Below, one piece after another: positions 9,011-17,145 of a stretch of 64,000 nt of DNA. How positions within the stretch are numbered: position 1 is the stretch's first letter; every line of letters begins with the position of its first letter. The notes beneath the pieces were generated by a model, which was given only the letters and a program-made list of their open reading frames with translations, ran no database searches and had not been told where the DNA came from. The stretch is from Devosia sp. (GTDB lineage Bacteria; Pseudomonadota; Alphaproteobacteria; Rhizobiales; Devosiaceae): contig JADJPS010000021.1 of assembly GCA_016713105.1 (NCBI GenBank), positions 186,001 to 250,000 on the forward strand, given 5' to 3'. Position numbers and translations under genes: made by a program.

Positions 9011-9736
9011 ATGCGACTGGCAGTGATCTCCGATATTCACGGCAATCGTCTGGCCCTCGAAGCGGTCGAGGCCGACATCGCTCATGTGGGTGTCGATGCC
9101 ACGCTCAATCTGGGCGATCTGCTGAGCGGGCCGCTCGATCCGCTGGGGACGCTCGAGCTGCTGCAGGCGCGGGACTATCCGACGATCATGGGGAACCATG
9201 ACCGCTGGCTGGTCGAGAGGCCCCCCGACGCCATGGATACGGTCGACCGCTTCGTAGCGAACCAGCTCGATGCGGGGCAACGCGAATGGCTGCGTGCATT
9301 GCCCGCTACCCGCGTCATCGATGGCGACATCTTCCTCTGCCATGGAACGCCGACCAGCGACACCATCCCCTGGCTGGACAACTGGTGGCGCGGACGCGAC
9401 ACGACCTTGCCGGACGAGGCTGCCGTCTCACTTGTGGCGGAAGGTCTCGACCATCCGGTGCTGCTGTGCGGACACACCCACATCTCCCGGATGGTGCGGC
9501 TCCGCGATGGCCGACTGATCGTCAATCCGGGTGCGGTCGGGCTGCAGATCAACCACGGTTCGCCGGACGCGCGCTACGCGATCATCGAGCGGCGGGCCGG
9601 GGTCTGGGCGGCAAGCCTCAGGGCCGTTCCCTACGATTGCGCGGGTGCGGCCCGGCAGGCGAGTGACCACGATTTCGAGTACTGGGGCGAGGCCCTGACG
9701 ACGGGCTGGGCGGGACCCGGGGAACTGTTCCGGTAA
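9011..9736 (+). CDS. Metallophosphoesterase, tandem paralogue
   Basis: 241 residues, same family as the upstream gene: VISDIHGNRLALEAV, NLGDLLSGPLDPLG, MGNHDRW, LCHGTPTSD, CGHTHISRM and VNPGAVGLQ. All metal ligands are kept, so both copies should be active. The start is ATG at 9011 (RLAVISDIHGN). The 45-base gap from the first copy suggests co-transcription. Substrate unknown. Confidence 0.87.
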   Translation: MRLAVISDIHGNRLALEAVEADIAHVGVDATLNLGDLLSGPLDPLGTLELLQARDYPTIMGNHDRWLVERPPDAMDTVDRFVANQLDAGQREWLRALPATRVIDGDIFLCHGTPTSDTIPWLDNWWRGRDTTLPDEAAVSLVAEGLDHPVLLCGHTHISRMVRLRDGRLIVNPGAVGLQINHGSPDARYAIIERRAGVWAASLRAVPYDCAGAARQASDHDFEYWGEALTTGWAGPGELFR

Positions 9737-10069
9737 CGGCGTTGCGGTCCGCCCGGGCCACATGACGGTCCTGTCATCTGCGGATGGAAGGGTAGATGAG
9801 TCGGACGGGTCCGGGTGCCCCTAAATTGCTCGCGGCGGTTGTGCACAGACTCGCGCGGTTAACAGTCTGTTAACCCTTTGACCGGGATCATCCACAGAAG
9901 AAAGCCTTGGAAGTCGTGGCCTCGCAATGCCCGGAATCGGGGGGCGGCGTGTAGCGTGCTTCCAACAGGACGATTCGTGGGCTTTCCGCGTGCGGCAGTT
10001 CTTCGAGTAGCGCGTAGGCCGGGAGTTTCCGGCCAGGATCAACGCTTCGCCCAACGGGACGCTCAGCCA
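9737..10069. other. Intergenic region with CtrA box
   Basis: 333 bases between the phosphoesterases and ybjN. It holds a perfect palindrome with a CtrA consensus (separate entry) and, 14 bases on, TCATCCACA at about 9889, one base from a DnaA box (TTATCCACA). No small open frame or tRNA is seen. With only one box-like match, a replication origin is not supported. Confidence 0.5.
9857..9875. promoter_or_regulatory. CtrA-type binding site (TTAA-N7-TTAA)
   Basis: The sequence GGTTAACAGTCTGTTAACC is a perfect 19-base palindrome and contains TTAA-N7-TTAAC, the full recognition pattern of the alphaproteobacterial cell-cycle regulator CtrA. It is about 195 bases before ybjN and 120 after the phosphoesterase stop. 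Regulation of the ybjN-proC-csaA unit is inferred from position. Confidence 0.6.
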
Positions 10070-10573
10070 ATGGCACAGATTCTGGAATTCGAACCGGACC
10101 GCAACGTGCACCCGGTCGACATCATCGAGCACATCGCCTCGATCAATGACTGGAACTTCGAGCGGCAGGACGCCGATGAGATCTCCATCTCGGTGCGTGG
10201 TGCGTGGGCGGACTACCACGTTTCCTTCAACTGGATGGAGGACCTCGAGTCGCTTCACATCGCGGCCGCCTTCGATCTCAAGGTACCTGAGCCGCGGCGC
10301 AGCGAGATCCGTCAGTTGATTGCGATGATCAACGAGCAACTCTGGATCGGCCATTTCGACATGTGGAACGGCGAAGGTGTAGTGCTGTTCCGCAACTCGC
10401 ACCTGTTGACCGGTGGTGCCGAGGTCAGCCCGCAGCAGTGCGAGGCGCTGCTGCGGTCTGCGACCGATGCGTGCGATCTTTACTACCAGGCCTTTCAGTT
10501 CGTGATATGGGCTGGCAAGAGCGCATCCGATGCACTCAGCCAGGTGATGTTCGAAACAGTAGGCGAAGCTTGA
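10070..10573 (+). CDS. YbjN domain-containing protein
   Basis: 167 residues from ATG 10070 (MAQILEFEPDRNVHPVD). The YbjN fold is recognised by the pattern VSFNWMEDLESLHIAAAFDL, NEQLWIGHFDMWNGEG and the late YYQAFQFVIWAGKSA. Proteins of this fold resemble type III secretion chaperones and their bacterial role is poorly known. The stop overlaps the TTG start of proC, so the two are coupled; the order ybjN-proC-csaA is common in Hyphomicrobiales. The longer open frame to 9878 is not family-like. Confidence 0.88.
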   Translation: MAQILEFEPDRNVHPVDIIEHIASINDWNFERQDADEISISVRGAWADYHVSFNWMEDLESLHIAAAFDLKVPEPRRSEIRQLIAMINEQLWIGHFDMWNGEGVVLFRNSHLLTGGAEVSPQQCEALLRSATDACDLYYQAFQFVIWAGKSASDALSQVMFETVGEA

Positions 10574-11388
10574 ATCTATCCGATATCGGCCCGGTCGTGC
10601 TGGTCGGGGCCGGCAAGATGGGTGTTGCGCTGGCGCGGGGCTGGATCAATGGCGGCCTGCCGCCGGACCGGCTTGTGATGTGCGACCCACAGCCGAACGA
10701 GGCCGCGCTGGCGTTTGCTGCCGATCACGGGCTGCGGCTTCTGGCCAGTCCGCTGGGCGTCTTCACCCATGTGCTGGTGCTGGCCGTTAAGCCTCAGGTC
10801 ATATACGACGTGATGGCCCAGATACGTCCGGTTGTCGGCGGGCAAACGCTGGTGATCTCGATCGCGGCGGGCATTGCGCTGGATGCCATCGCGGATGCGC
10901 TCGGAACGCAGCGGGTCGTGCGTACCATGCCGAACACGCCGGCACAGATTGGCCGGGGCATCAGTGGCGCCGTGGGCCTGTCGATTTCGGAGGAGGACGA
11001 GCAGGTTGCCGATGCGCTGCTGCGGGCAGCAGGGCAGGTGCTCTGGTTCCGCAATGAGGCCAGCATTGACGCGGTGACGGCAGTGTCGGGGTCCGGGCCG
11101 GCGTATGTTTTCCACATGGTCGAAGCACTGGCGGCCGCCGCCGAGAGGCAGGGCTTCGGCCCCGAGGAGGCCATGCAACTGGCGCGGGCGACGGTGACCG
11201 GAGCGGCAGCACTCCTAGATGCCGAACCTGGCACCACGGCAACCCAGCTTCGGATCAACGTCACTTCCCCCAAGGGGACCACCGCCGCGGCGCTCGAGGT
11301 GCTGATGGCCAGCGACGGGCTGACGCAACTGATGGACCGCGCCGTGATGGCGGCGCGCCGTCGGTCGGAGGAACTGGGGCGGGCGTAG
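10570..11388 (+). CDS. proC: Pyrroline-5-carboxylate reductase
   Basis: Last step of proline synthesis, NAD(P)H-dependent reduction of pyrroline-5-carboxylate. 272 residues. Rossmann motif VLVGAGKMGVALARGW at the N-terminus, VKPQ, RTMPNTPA and the active-site signature VSGSGPAYVF are all present, with the C-terminal NVTSPKGTT. The start is TTG at 10570, which overlaps the ybjN stop; no ATG precedes the Rossmann motif in frame within this spacing. Followed immediately by csaA. Confidence 0.95.
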   Translation: MNLSDIGPVVLVGAGKMGVALARGWINGGLPPDRLVMCDPQPNEAALAFAADHGLRLLASPLGVFTHVLVLAVKPQVIYDVMAQIRPVVGGQTLVISIAAGIALDAIADALGTQRVVRTMPNTPAQIGRGISGAVGLSISEEDEQVADALLRAAGQVLWFRNEASIDAVTAVSGSGPAYVFHMVEALAAAAERQGFGPEEAMQLARATVTGAAALLDAEPGTTATQLRINVTSPKGTTAAALEVLMASDGLTQLMDRAVMAARRRSEELGRA

Positions 11389-11727
11389 ATGGTCGAGATC
11401 AGCTATGCGGACTTCGAGAAGGTCGATATTCGCTCCGGGACCATCATCGAGGTGCGGGCGTTCCCGGAGGCCCGGAAGCCCGCCTACATCCTCCTGATCG
11501 ATTTCGGGCCCGAGATCGGGATCAGAAAGAGCTCGGCGCAGATTACTGTGCACTATGCGCCGGAGGTCCTTGTCGGACGTCAGGTGCTGGCTGTGGTGAA
11601 CTTCCCGCCGCGCCAAATCGGACCGGTACGCAGCGAGGTGCTCACGCTCGGGTTCGAGGATGCCGACGGAGCGATCGTGCTGGCCGCCGTAGAGCGTTCC
11701 GTGCCGAACGGGCGGAAACTGATGTAG
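11389..11727 (+). CDS. csaA: tRNA-binding domain protein (CsaA-like)
   Basis: 112 residues consisting of a single EMAPII/OB-fold tRNA-binding domain: FEKVDIRSGTIIEV, ARKPAYILLIDFG, IRKSSAQIT and the C-terminal VPNGRKLM. Related to the C-terminal domain of methionyl-tRNA synthetase; CsaA has been described as a chaperone-like protein. It follows proC with no gap (its ATG starts one base after the proC stop), so it is part of the same operon. Confidence 0.9.
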   Translation: MVEISYADFEKVDIRSGTIIEVRAFPEARKPAYILLIDFGPEIGIRKSSAQITVHYAPEVLVGRQVLAVVNFPPRQIGPVRSEVLTLGFEDADGAIVLAAVERSVPNGRKLM

Positions 11728-12219
11728 CTAGATTTCGCTGGTCAGCTTGAGTCGATCCAGCACGCCGCGATCGCTTGGCTCCACCATGCCGACGAAGAAC
11801 TTGAGAACGGTCCGCTTGCCCTCGGGGGGGAGCGCCGCGATGGCCGCCTCGATGCGGCTCGTCTGCGTGGCGGACAGGGTCTCGAAGAAGTCCCGGCCCT
11901 TCTCGGTGGCATAGAGCAGGCGCTGGCGACGGTCGGTGTCGCCGGTCTTCTGCTCCACGTAGCCGTTGTCGACAAGTTGACGCAGCACCCGTGCAAGGCT
12001 CTGCTTGGTGATCTTGAGGATGTCGAGGAGATCGGCGACCGGCATGCCGGGCTTGAGGTTCACGAAATACAGCACCCGGTGGTGGGCCCTGCCGAACCCC
12101 TGGCGCTCGAGCAGGGCGTCCGCATCGCCGACGAAGTCGCGGTAAGCAAAGAAGAACAGGCCCATGACGTCGAGCGGCAAGGGACCGCCATTGGGTCTTG
12201 CCAAATTTATGTCAGCCAT
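11728..12219 (-). CDS. MarR-family transcriptional regulator
   Basis: 163 residues from ATG 12219 (MADINLARP). Winged-helix core: RVLYFVNLKPGMPVADLLDI, LKITKQSLARVLRQLVDNG and EQKTGDTDRRQRLLYATEKG, the wing with the DxR motif of MarR proteins. Divergent from ilvE, with an inverted repeat overlapping the start region that may be its own operator. Two Met codons 9-10 residues upstream follow a GGAGGG and could be the true start. Effector unknown. Confidence 0.85.
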   Translation of the reverse strand: MADINLARPNGGPLPLDVMGLFFFAYRDFVGDADALLERQGFGRAHHRVLYFVNLKPGMPVADLLDILKITKQSLARVLRQLVDNGYVEQKTGDTDRRQRLLYATEKGRDFFETLSATQTSRIEAAIAALPPEGKRTVLKFFVGMVEPSDRGVLDRLKLTSEI

Positions 12220-12235
12220 GTTGACATTTATTTTG
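12201..12235. promoter_or_regulatory. Inverted repeat, candidate MarR operator
   Basis: Arms CCAAATTTATGTCA and TGACATTTATTTTG (11 of 14 positions complementary) are separated by 7 bases. The region is AT-rich against a GC-rich background, overlaps the regulator start, and includes TTGACA, a possible -35 for the divergent ilvE with CATCAT 17 bases on. Autoregulation and control of ilvE are inferred. Confidence 0.45.
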
Positions 12236-12383
12236 CCCGATGCCATCATCCCTCCATCGAGAAACGCAGTTCCAGCCTTATCCCAAAGCCATTCCGGTTT
12301 GCCAAGGGCGAGCCGCTGGGGCAGGATTGCGCGCAACAGCAGTGGCCCGGGGAAGGCCGCTCCGAAACGAGTGGGAGAAGCGA

Positions 12384-13274
12384 ATGGCAGGCGTGCCGAT
12401 GGACCAGCGTGACGGCTGGATCTGGTTCGATGGCGAGATGGTCCCCTGGAAGGATGCCAAGATCCACGTGCTGACGCACGGGCTGCATTACGCCAGCTGC
12501 GTGTTCGAGGGCGAGCGGGCCTACGGTGGCGAAGTCTTCAAGTCGCGCCAGCATACTGAGCGGCTGATCCAGTCGGGCAAGACGCTGGACTTCACCATTC
12601 CCTATTCGGTCGACGAGATCGAAGCGGCCAAGCGCCTGGTGCTGGAGAGGAACGGGCTGACCGACGCCTATGTGCGGCCGGTCGCCTGGCGCGGCTCGGA
12701 AGAGCTTTCGGTGCCGGGTCGCAACAACAAGGTCCATCTCGCCATCGCGAGCTGGGTGTGGCCGAGCTATTTCTCGGTGGACGAGAAGCTCAAGGGCATC
12801 CGGCTGGAATGGAGCAAATGGAAGCGCCCCAGCCCCGAAACGATTCCGTGCACGGCCAAGGCGGCTGGCCTCTACATGATCTGCACGCTCAGCAAGGATG
12901 CCGCGATGGCCAACGGCTTCGCCGATGCGCTGATGCTCGACTATCGCGGGCTCGTGGCCGAAGCGACGGGTGCCAACGTGTTCTTCATCAAGGGCGATGA
13001 AATCCACACGCCGACGCCGGATTGCTTCCTCAACGGCATCACCCGGCAGACGCTGGTGCAACTGGCGCGCGAGAACGGCTTCAACGTGATCGAGCGGCAC
13101 ATGAAGCCCGAGGAACTGTCCGGATTCGATGAGTGCTTCCTCACGGGCACGGCGGCGGAAGTGACGCCAGTCAGCCAGGTCGGCGAGTTCCGGTTCAAGC
13201 CCGGCAAGGCCTGCACGACACTGATCAACGCCTATACTGCGGCAGTGACGCCGAAGAAGGTTGCGGCGGAGTAG
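12384..13274 (+). CDS. ilvE: Branched-chain amino-acid aminotransferase
   Basis: PLP-dependent class IV aminotransferase for leucine, isoleucine and valine. 296 residues. Seen: VLTHGLHYASCVFEGERAY, the region of RPVAWRGSEELSV, PCTAKAAGLYM (with the PLP Lys), LDYRGLVAEATGANVFF and LTGTAAEVTPV. ATG 12384 follows GGGAGAAG at good spacing. Transcribed away from a MarR regulator and followed by a strong hairpin at 13301-13321. Confidence 0.94.
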   Translation: MAGVPMDQRDGWIWFDGEMVPWKDAKIHVLTHGLHYASCVFEGERAYGGEVFKSRQHTERLIQSGKTLDFTIPYSVDEIEAAKRLVLERNGLTDAYVRPVAWRGSEELSVPGRNNKVHLAIASWVWPSYFSVDEKLKGIRLEWSKWKRPSPETIPCTAKAAGLYMICTLSKDAAMANGFADALMLDYRGLVAEATGANVFFIKGDEIHTPTPDCFLNGITRQTLVQLARENGFNVIERHMKPEELSGFDECFLTGTAAEVTPVSQVGEFRFKPGKACTTLINAYTAAVTPKKVAAE

Positions 13275-13300
13275 CTGATCGGACCGTCATGGCAAGCACG

Positions 13301-13321
13301 AGCCCCGCCCAAGGCGGGGCT
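13301..13321 (+). terminator. Hairpin, probable terminator of ilvE
   Basis: Perfect 9-bp stem AGCCCCGCC / GGCGGGGCT with loop CAA, 27 bases after the ilvE stop. The following ATGTGTTTG is only partly T-rich, so termination may be incomplete or act on both strands. Confidence 0.55.
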
Positions 13322-13396
13322 ATGTGTTTGACGGCGGGTTGTCACCCTCCCAGACGCGGCGCAGTCTAGTGCGCCTGTGCAAGCGCGGGAGGGGGC

Positions 13397-13996
13397 GTGT
13401 TGGGCACGTTGCTGACATGGTTGCGCCGGACGTCGGCCATTGCAGTGTGCCTGGTCGCCGTGCTGAGCCCGGCGCTGGCTGAGGTTTTGTCGAGCGTCGA
13501 GAACCGGACCCACCGTGTGCCCGGCACGACAGCGCGGGCCGTGGTCAACCATATGCTGCGGCATCCGTTTCCGGGCGACCACGGAGGTGCCTTTGCCAAT
13601 ATCCGCCCGCACTACCGCCTGAGCCTCGATGTCGCTGACAGGGGCAGGCTCTGCCGGGTCGAAGACGTCGGGGTCAGCATTCGTTTCGTTGTCACTTTGC
13701 CCGTTGCCGCCGATCGCGCGCGCATGAGCGGCAAGGTGCGCTCGGCCTGGGACGATTTCGCCAAGTTCGCGCGCCTGCACGAGGAGAGGCACATGCAGTC
13801 CTACCTCTCGTGCGCTCGTGCCTTCGTGGCCAAGGCCCGCGCCACCACCGCTACGACATGCGGCGAACTGAGATCCGAGGTCAGGCAGATGTTCAGCGAG
13901 AGCAAGCGCAGTTGCGAGGCGCGGCAGGCGCCCTTCGACCGACAGCAGTCGCGTGCGGTGCGCAATCTGAGGCTGTTCAACATGGCCGGCTACTAG
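13397..13996 (+). CDS. DUF922-type secreted zinc protease-like protein
   Basis: 199 residues with a Sec signal (LRRTSAIAVCLVAVLSPALA). The mature part has the DUF922 pattern: an N-terminal beta region, WDDFAKFARLHEERHMQSY with a zinc-type HExxH (HEERH), then a helical C-terminus with Cys pairs. Family members are predicted periplasmic metalloproteases; no third ligand was assigned with certainty. GTG start after a GGGAGGGGG ribosome-binding site. Confidence 0.8.
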   Translation: MLGTLLTWLRRTSAIAVCLVAVLSPALAEVLSSVENRTHRVPGTTARAVVNHMLRHPFPGDHGGAFANIRPHYRLSLDVADRGRLCRVEDVGVSIRFVVTLPVAADRARMSGKVRSAWDDFAKFARLHEERHMQSYLSCARAFVAKARATTATTCGELRSEVRQMFSESKRSCEARQAPFDRQQSRAVRNLRLFNMAGY

Positions 13997-14081
13997 CCGC
14001 CGGGGCCGAAGACGGCCGCGAATCGTGGCTGGACTTCGGGGTACGCCTCGGGGTGGACCCTTCCTGGCTTCCGGCTCCGGC

Positions 14082-14567
14082 CTAGCGCCCGGCCTTCCGG
14101 GCCGCCCGGCGATGGTGCAGGTCCCGCAGTCGAGCGCTAAGGGACAACTCGGGGCCTTCCACCGGCAATCCCGGTGCGATCGTGCTGATCGGCAAAGTCG
14201 CAACGGGCGGCGGGGGGGCGCCAACCTCGGACAGCCACACGCTCAGTTGCGCGGACGATCCCGCGTAGATGATGCGGCCCAGGCCCACCCACGCGTGTGC
14301 CGCCGCGCACATGGGGCAGTGCTCGCCCGAGGTGTAGACCGTGGCTGCGGCCCTCTCACTGACAGACATGTTGGCCGCGGCCCACTTGGCGATGTCGATC
14401 TCTGGATGTCGTGTTTCGTCACCGGTCGAGGTCCAGTTGTGGTCCTCGAACAGCACCCGACCGTCTACGCCAACCAGCACCGAGCCGAACGGGTCGTTGT
14501 CGCTCGCGAGGGCCGCCTCGGCGAGGTCGACGGCACGGACAAGATGCATCAGGTCGGTGTCGTTCAT
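14082..14567 (-). CDS. Nucleoside deaminase (cytidine/guanine deaminase fold)
   Basis: 161 residues. Zinc motifs HPEID (His and catalytic Glu) and EHCPMCAAA (two Cys) define the CDA fold; FGSVLVGVDG is the substrate-binding segment. Related to guanine deaminase and tRNA adenosine deaminase, but the exact substrate is not clear. It overlaps the VOC gene upstream by four bases (ATGA). ATG 14567 is the only start that leaves the motifs at normal positions. Confidence 0.85.
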   Translation of the reverse strand: MNDTDLMHLVRAVDLAEAALASDNDPFGSVLVGVDGRVLFEDHNWTSTGDETRHPEIDIAKWAAANMSVSERAAATVYTSGEHCPMCAAAHAWVGLGRIIYAGSSAQLSVWLSEVGAPPPPVATLPISTIAPGLPVEGPELSLSARLRDLHHRRAARKAGR

Positions 14568-15022
14568 TGCTGCTTCCCCCAGTCGCGGCCATCGGGATAG
14601 ACCGCCGGCCCCTTCAACTCCAGCTTGTTGCCCCAGGGATCGAGTATGTAGAACGAGTTGCCCTTGCCACGAGCGCCGCCGTGGAAGGCCTCGCGCTCGA
14701 TGGCTATGCCATGGGCTGCGAGGTGTGCCCGCATCCGGTCCTCGTCGAACGGGCTCAGCGCGATACAGACGTGGTCGACGTTGCGACCACCGCTGACCGG
14801 CGGAATGGCGGAGGCGGCGCCGGGATGCGTGATGTCCCACAAGACGATCAGGGCGGCGCCGCACCAGACCTGCTCCATGCCGAGTGTCGGGTAGGAATAG
14901 CCCGGCTGACAGCCGAGTACGTCGGCATACCATTGCACCGCCCGCCCGATGTCATCGACGAGAAAGACCACGTGATCGATGCCGACGAGGGAGAAGGGTG
15001 GGGCGGACGCGGGCGTCGCCAT
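14564..15022 (-). CDS. VOC (glyoxalase/bleomycin resistance) superfamily protein
   Basis: 152 residues with the two-module VOC fold: GIDHVVFLVDDIGRAVQWYA first, then VDHVCIALSPFDEDRMRAHL, and the C-terminal metal-ligand segment DPWGNKLELKG. The His and Glu ligands are present. Substrate unknown: relatives include glyoxalase I, dioxygenases and fosfomycin/bleomycin resistance proteins. Start at ATG 15022 next to the moaD stop, so moaD-VOC-deaminase form a run of overlapping genes. Confidence 0.85.
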   Translation of the reverse strand: MATPASAPPFSLVGIDHVVFLVDDIGRAVQWYADVLGCQPGYSYPTLGMEQVWCGAALIVLWDITHPGAASAIPPVSGGRNVDHVCIALSPFDEDRMRAHLAAHGIAIEREAFHGGARGKGNSFYILDPWGNKLELKGPAVYPDGRDWGKQQ

Positions 15023-15023
15023 G

Positions 15024-15275
15024 TCACCCACCTGTCATCGGCGGGAACAGCGCGACGACCTTGGCATTGCCGATCGGGGTCGAATGCGGAACGATCTCTG
15101 TGTCCAGTGCTGCCTTGATCAGGCTGGGCTTCTGCAGTGCAAGATCAGCCGCTTCGTCGCGACTCCTTAGCCACTGAATCAGATCGGCGACGGTCACCAC
15201 CTCAACTGGCAGGTCGACCTCCTCCTCGCCGCGATTGAGCCGTTCGCGCAGCCAGGCGAAATAGCGGATCTTCAT
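15024..15275 (-). CDS. moaD: Molybdopterin synthase small subunit
   Basis: 83 residues with the ubiquitin-like fold MKIRYFAWLRERLNRGEEEV and the C-terminal PPMTGG, whose terminal Gly-Gly becomes the thiocarboxylate that donates sulfur in molybdopterin synthesis. The start overlaps the pgsA stop by four bases. No moaE follows, though moaD-moaE is usual in relatives; a VOC gene takes that place. Confidence 0.92.
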   Translation of the reverse strand: MKIRYFAWLRERLNRGEEEVDLPVEVVTVADLIQWLRSRDEAADLALQKPSLIKAALDTEIVPHSTPIGNAKVVALFPPMTGG

Positions 15276-15841
15276 AGCTCGGGCCCCGCGAGGTGCGGCC
15301 AGGCCGAGCGCAGGTATTCCCACCCGGTCCAGACGGTCAGGATTCCGGCGATCCACAGTGCGACGTGGCTGATGAACGCCAGTCCGAGCAGCATCGGTGC
15401 GGCCATGACGAGGGCCAGCGCCACCAGTTGCGTGGTGGTCTTCCACTTGGCGAGGAGCGTCACGGGCACTTCGATCGAGCGATTGCCCAGATACTCGCGG
15501 AGGCCGGAGACGAAGATCTCGCGCAAGAGAATAGCGATGGCGGGGATCAGGTCGAAGGCGTTGAGATCGCGGGTGAAGGCGAAGGTGACCAGCAGCGCGC
15601 CGACAAGGAGCTTGTCGGCGATCGGGTCCAACATCCTACCGAGCGCGGAATTGAGCTTCATGCGGCGGGCGAGGAACCCGTCCAGCCAGTCGCTGACGGC
15701 GGCGGCGATGTAGAGCAGCAGCGCCAGCCAGCGCAGCCACTCCCAGCCGATGACGAGCAGCAGGCAGATCACCGGCACCGCGAGGATACGGCCGATGGTC
15801 AACTGGTTGGGAAGCGTGAGGAGTTGCGGATGAATCTGCAT
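15272..15841 (-). CDS. pgsA: CDP-diacylglycerol--glycerol-3-phosphate 3-phosphatidyltransferase
   Basis: Makes phosphatidylglycerol phosphate in the inner membrane. 189 residues. The CDP-alcohol phosphotransferase motif is complete: DGFLARRMKLNSALGRMLD continuing to a last Asp four residues on (DGx2ARx8Gx3Dx3D). N-terminus LTLPNQLTIGRILAVP is typical, and about five membrane segments are visible. ATG 15841 chosen because the upstream extension is not family-like. In relatives pgsA usually lies beside uvrC; here uvrC is 5 kb away. Confidence 0.93.
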   Translation of the reverse strand: MQIHPQLLTLPNQLTIGRILAVPVICLLLVIGWEWLRWLALLLYIAAAVSDWLDGFLARRMKLNSALGRMLDPIADKLLVGALLVTFAFTRDLNAFDLIPAIAILLREIFVSGLREYLGNRSIEVPVTLLAKWKTTTQLVALALVMAAPMLLGLAFISHVALWIAGILTVWTGWEYLRSAWPHLAGPEL

Positions 15842-15982
15842 GGAGAACAGACTCACAGCAACGCGCCGGTCGGTCAAGCGGAACGCGCAGGGGTTCCGGC
15901 AAAGCAGAGCAGACGACACGGGCGCAGGGCGCACGGCAGGCGGACCGATCCCTCGACCGGCCCTGCCTGCATCGCAGGCGCG

Positions 15983-17056
15983 TCACGCCACCAGTTGCGC
16001 GGTGACGCGGCGGCGTTGCTCGACGGCAGCGGCGAGCCGCTCGAGCGCTGCAACGGTGGTGTCCCAGTCGATGCAGCCATCGGTGATCGACTGGCCATAG
16101 ACGAGTTCCTTGCCGGCAACCAGGTCCTGCCGCCCGGCAACGAGATTGCTCTCGATCATGACGCCGATGATGCGTCGATCTCCGGCGGCGAGTTGAGCGC
16201 CGACCTCGTCGAGGACGCGGGGCTGGTTCTCGGGGTTCTTGGACGAGTTGGCGTGACTGGCATCGATCATGATGGCGGGCCGGATGCCAGACTTCTCGGC
16301 CTCCCGACAGGCGGCTTCGACTGCTGCGGCATCGTAGTTGGTGGTTTTGCCGCCGCGCAGGATGATGTGGCAGTCGTCATTGCCGGTGGTTGCGGCGATG
16401 GCGGAATGGCCGGACTTTGTGACGGCAAGGAAATGGTGAGGCTGGCTCGCCGACTTCACCGCATCGAGCGCGATACGGACATTGCCGTCGGTGCCGTTCT
16501 TGAAGCCGACCGGGCAGCTGAGGCCGGAGGCGAGCTCGCGGTGCACCTGGCTCTCGGTGGTGCGGGCGCCGATGGCACCCCAGGACACCAGGTCGGCGAA
16601 ATACTGCGGGATAGTCATGTCGAGGAACTCGCAGCCAGCGGGCAGGCCGAGATTGTTGACCTCGAGCAGCATCGAGCGGGCGAGGCGCAGACCGTTGTCG
16701 ATATCGAAGCTGCCGTCGAGATTGGGGTCGTTGATCAGTCCCTTCCAGCCCACGGTGGTGCGAGGCTTCTCGAAGTAGACGCGCATGACGATCTCGAGTG
16801 CGCCGGCAAGCCGGGGGCGCAGATCGGCAAGGCGGCGGGCATAGTCGAGGGCGGCTGCCGGGTCGTGGATCGAGCAGGGTCCGACGACGACGGCGAGGCG
16901 GTCGTCGGTGCCGTGCAGGATGTTGTGCAGCGCATGGCGGGCGCTCAGGACGGTACGCGTCGCCGCGTCCGTGCGGGGGAACTCGCGCTCGACCTCTTCG
17001 GGGGTTCGGAGTTCGCGGATTTCGCGAATGCGCAGGTTGTCGGTGGATCTCGGCAT
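15983..17056 (-). CDS. aroG: 3-deoxy-7-phosphoheptulonate (DAHP) synthase, class I (AroG type)
   Basis: First step of the shikimate pathway: condenses PEP with erythrose 4-phosphate. 357 residues, the usual class I length. Seen: VVVGPCSIHDPAAAL, VYFEKPRTTVGWKGLINDP, GARTTESQVHRELASGL, GFKNGTDG, MIDASHANSSKNP and ESNLVAGRQ. Expression is very likely controlled by transcription attenuation: a 24-codon aromatic-rich leader peptide and an intrinsic terminator precede it on the same strand (separate entries). Confidence 0.94.
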   Translation of the reverse strand: MPRSTDNLRIREIRELRTPEEVEREFPRTDAATRTVLSARHALHNILHGTDDRLAVVVGPCSIHDPAAALDYARRLADLRPRLAGALEIVMRVYFEKPRTTVGWKGLINDPNLDGSFDIDNGLRLARSMLLEVNNLGLPAGCEFLDMTIPQYFADLVSWGAIGARTTESQVHRELASGLSCPVGFKNGTDGNVRIALDAVKSASQPHHFLAVTKSGHSAIAATTGNDDCHIILRGGKTTNYDAAAVEAACREAEKSGIRPAIMIDASHANSSKNPENQPRVLDEVGAQLAAGDRRIIGVMIESNLVAGRQDLVAGKELVYGQSITDGCIDWDTTVAALERLAAAVEQRRRVTAQLVA

Positions 17057-17089
17057 GTCGTCGGCTCCTCGGTTGGGTGCCCCGGCGAC

Positions 17090-17116
17090 AAAAAAGCCGC
17101 CAGGTGCTGGCGGCTC
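17090..17116 (-). terminator. Attenuator terminator before aroG
   Basis: On the minus strand the stem AGCCGCCAG / CTGGCGGCT with loop CAC is followed by six T, a textbook intrinsic terminator 34 bases before the aroG start and 30 bases after the leader-peptide stop. Its position between a leader peptide and the gene it serves marks it as an attenuator. Confidence 0.85.
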
Positions 17117-17145
17117 TTCGGGTACTCTGTCGTTTGGCTTCTAGT

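Noticed and set aside
9841..9900. Replication origin (CtrA site plus DnaA-like box)
   Set aside because: Only one imperfect DnaA box, no AT-rich unwinding region, and no dnaA, hemE, parAB or repABC gene nearby.
10070..10573. Longer ybjN starting at 9878
   Set aside because: The extra 64 residues are Arg-rich, unlike the family, and cover the region next to the CtrA box.
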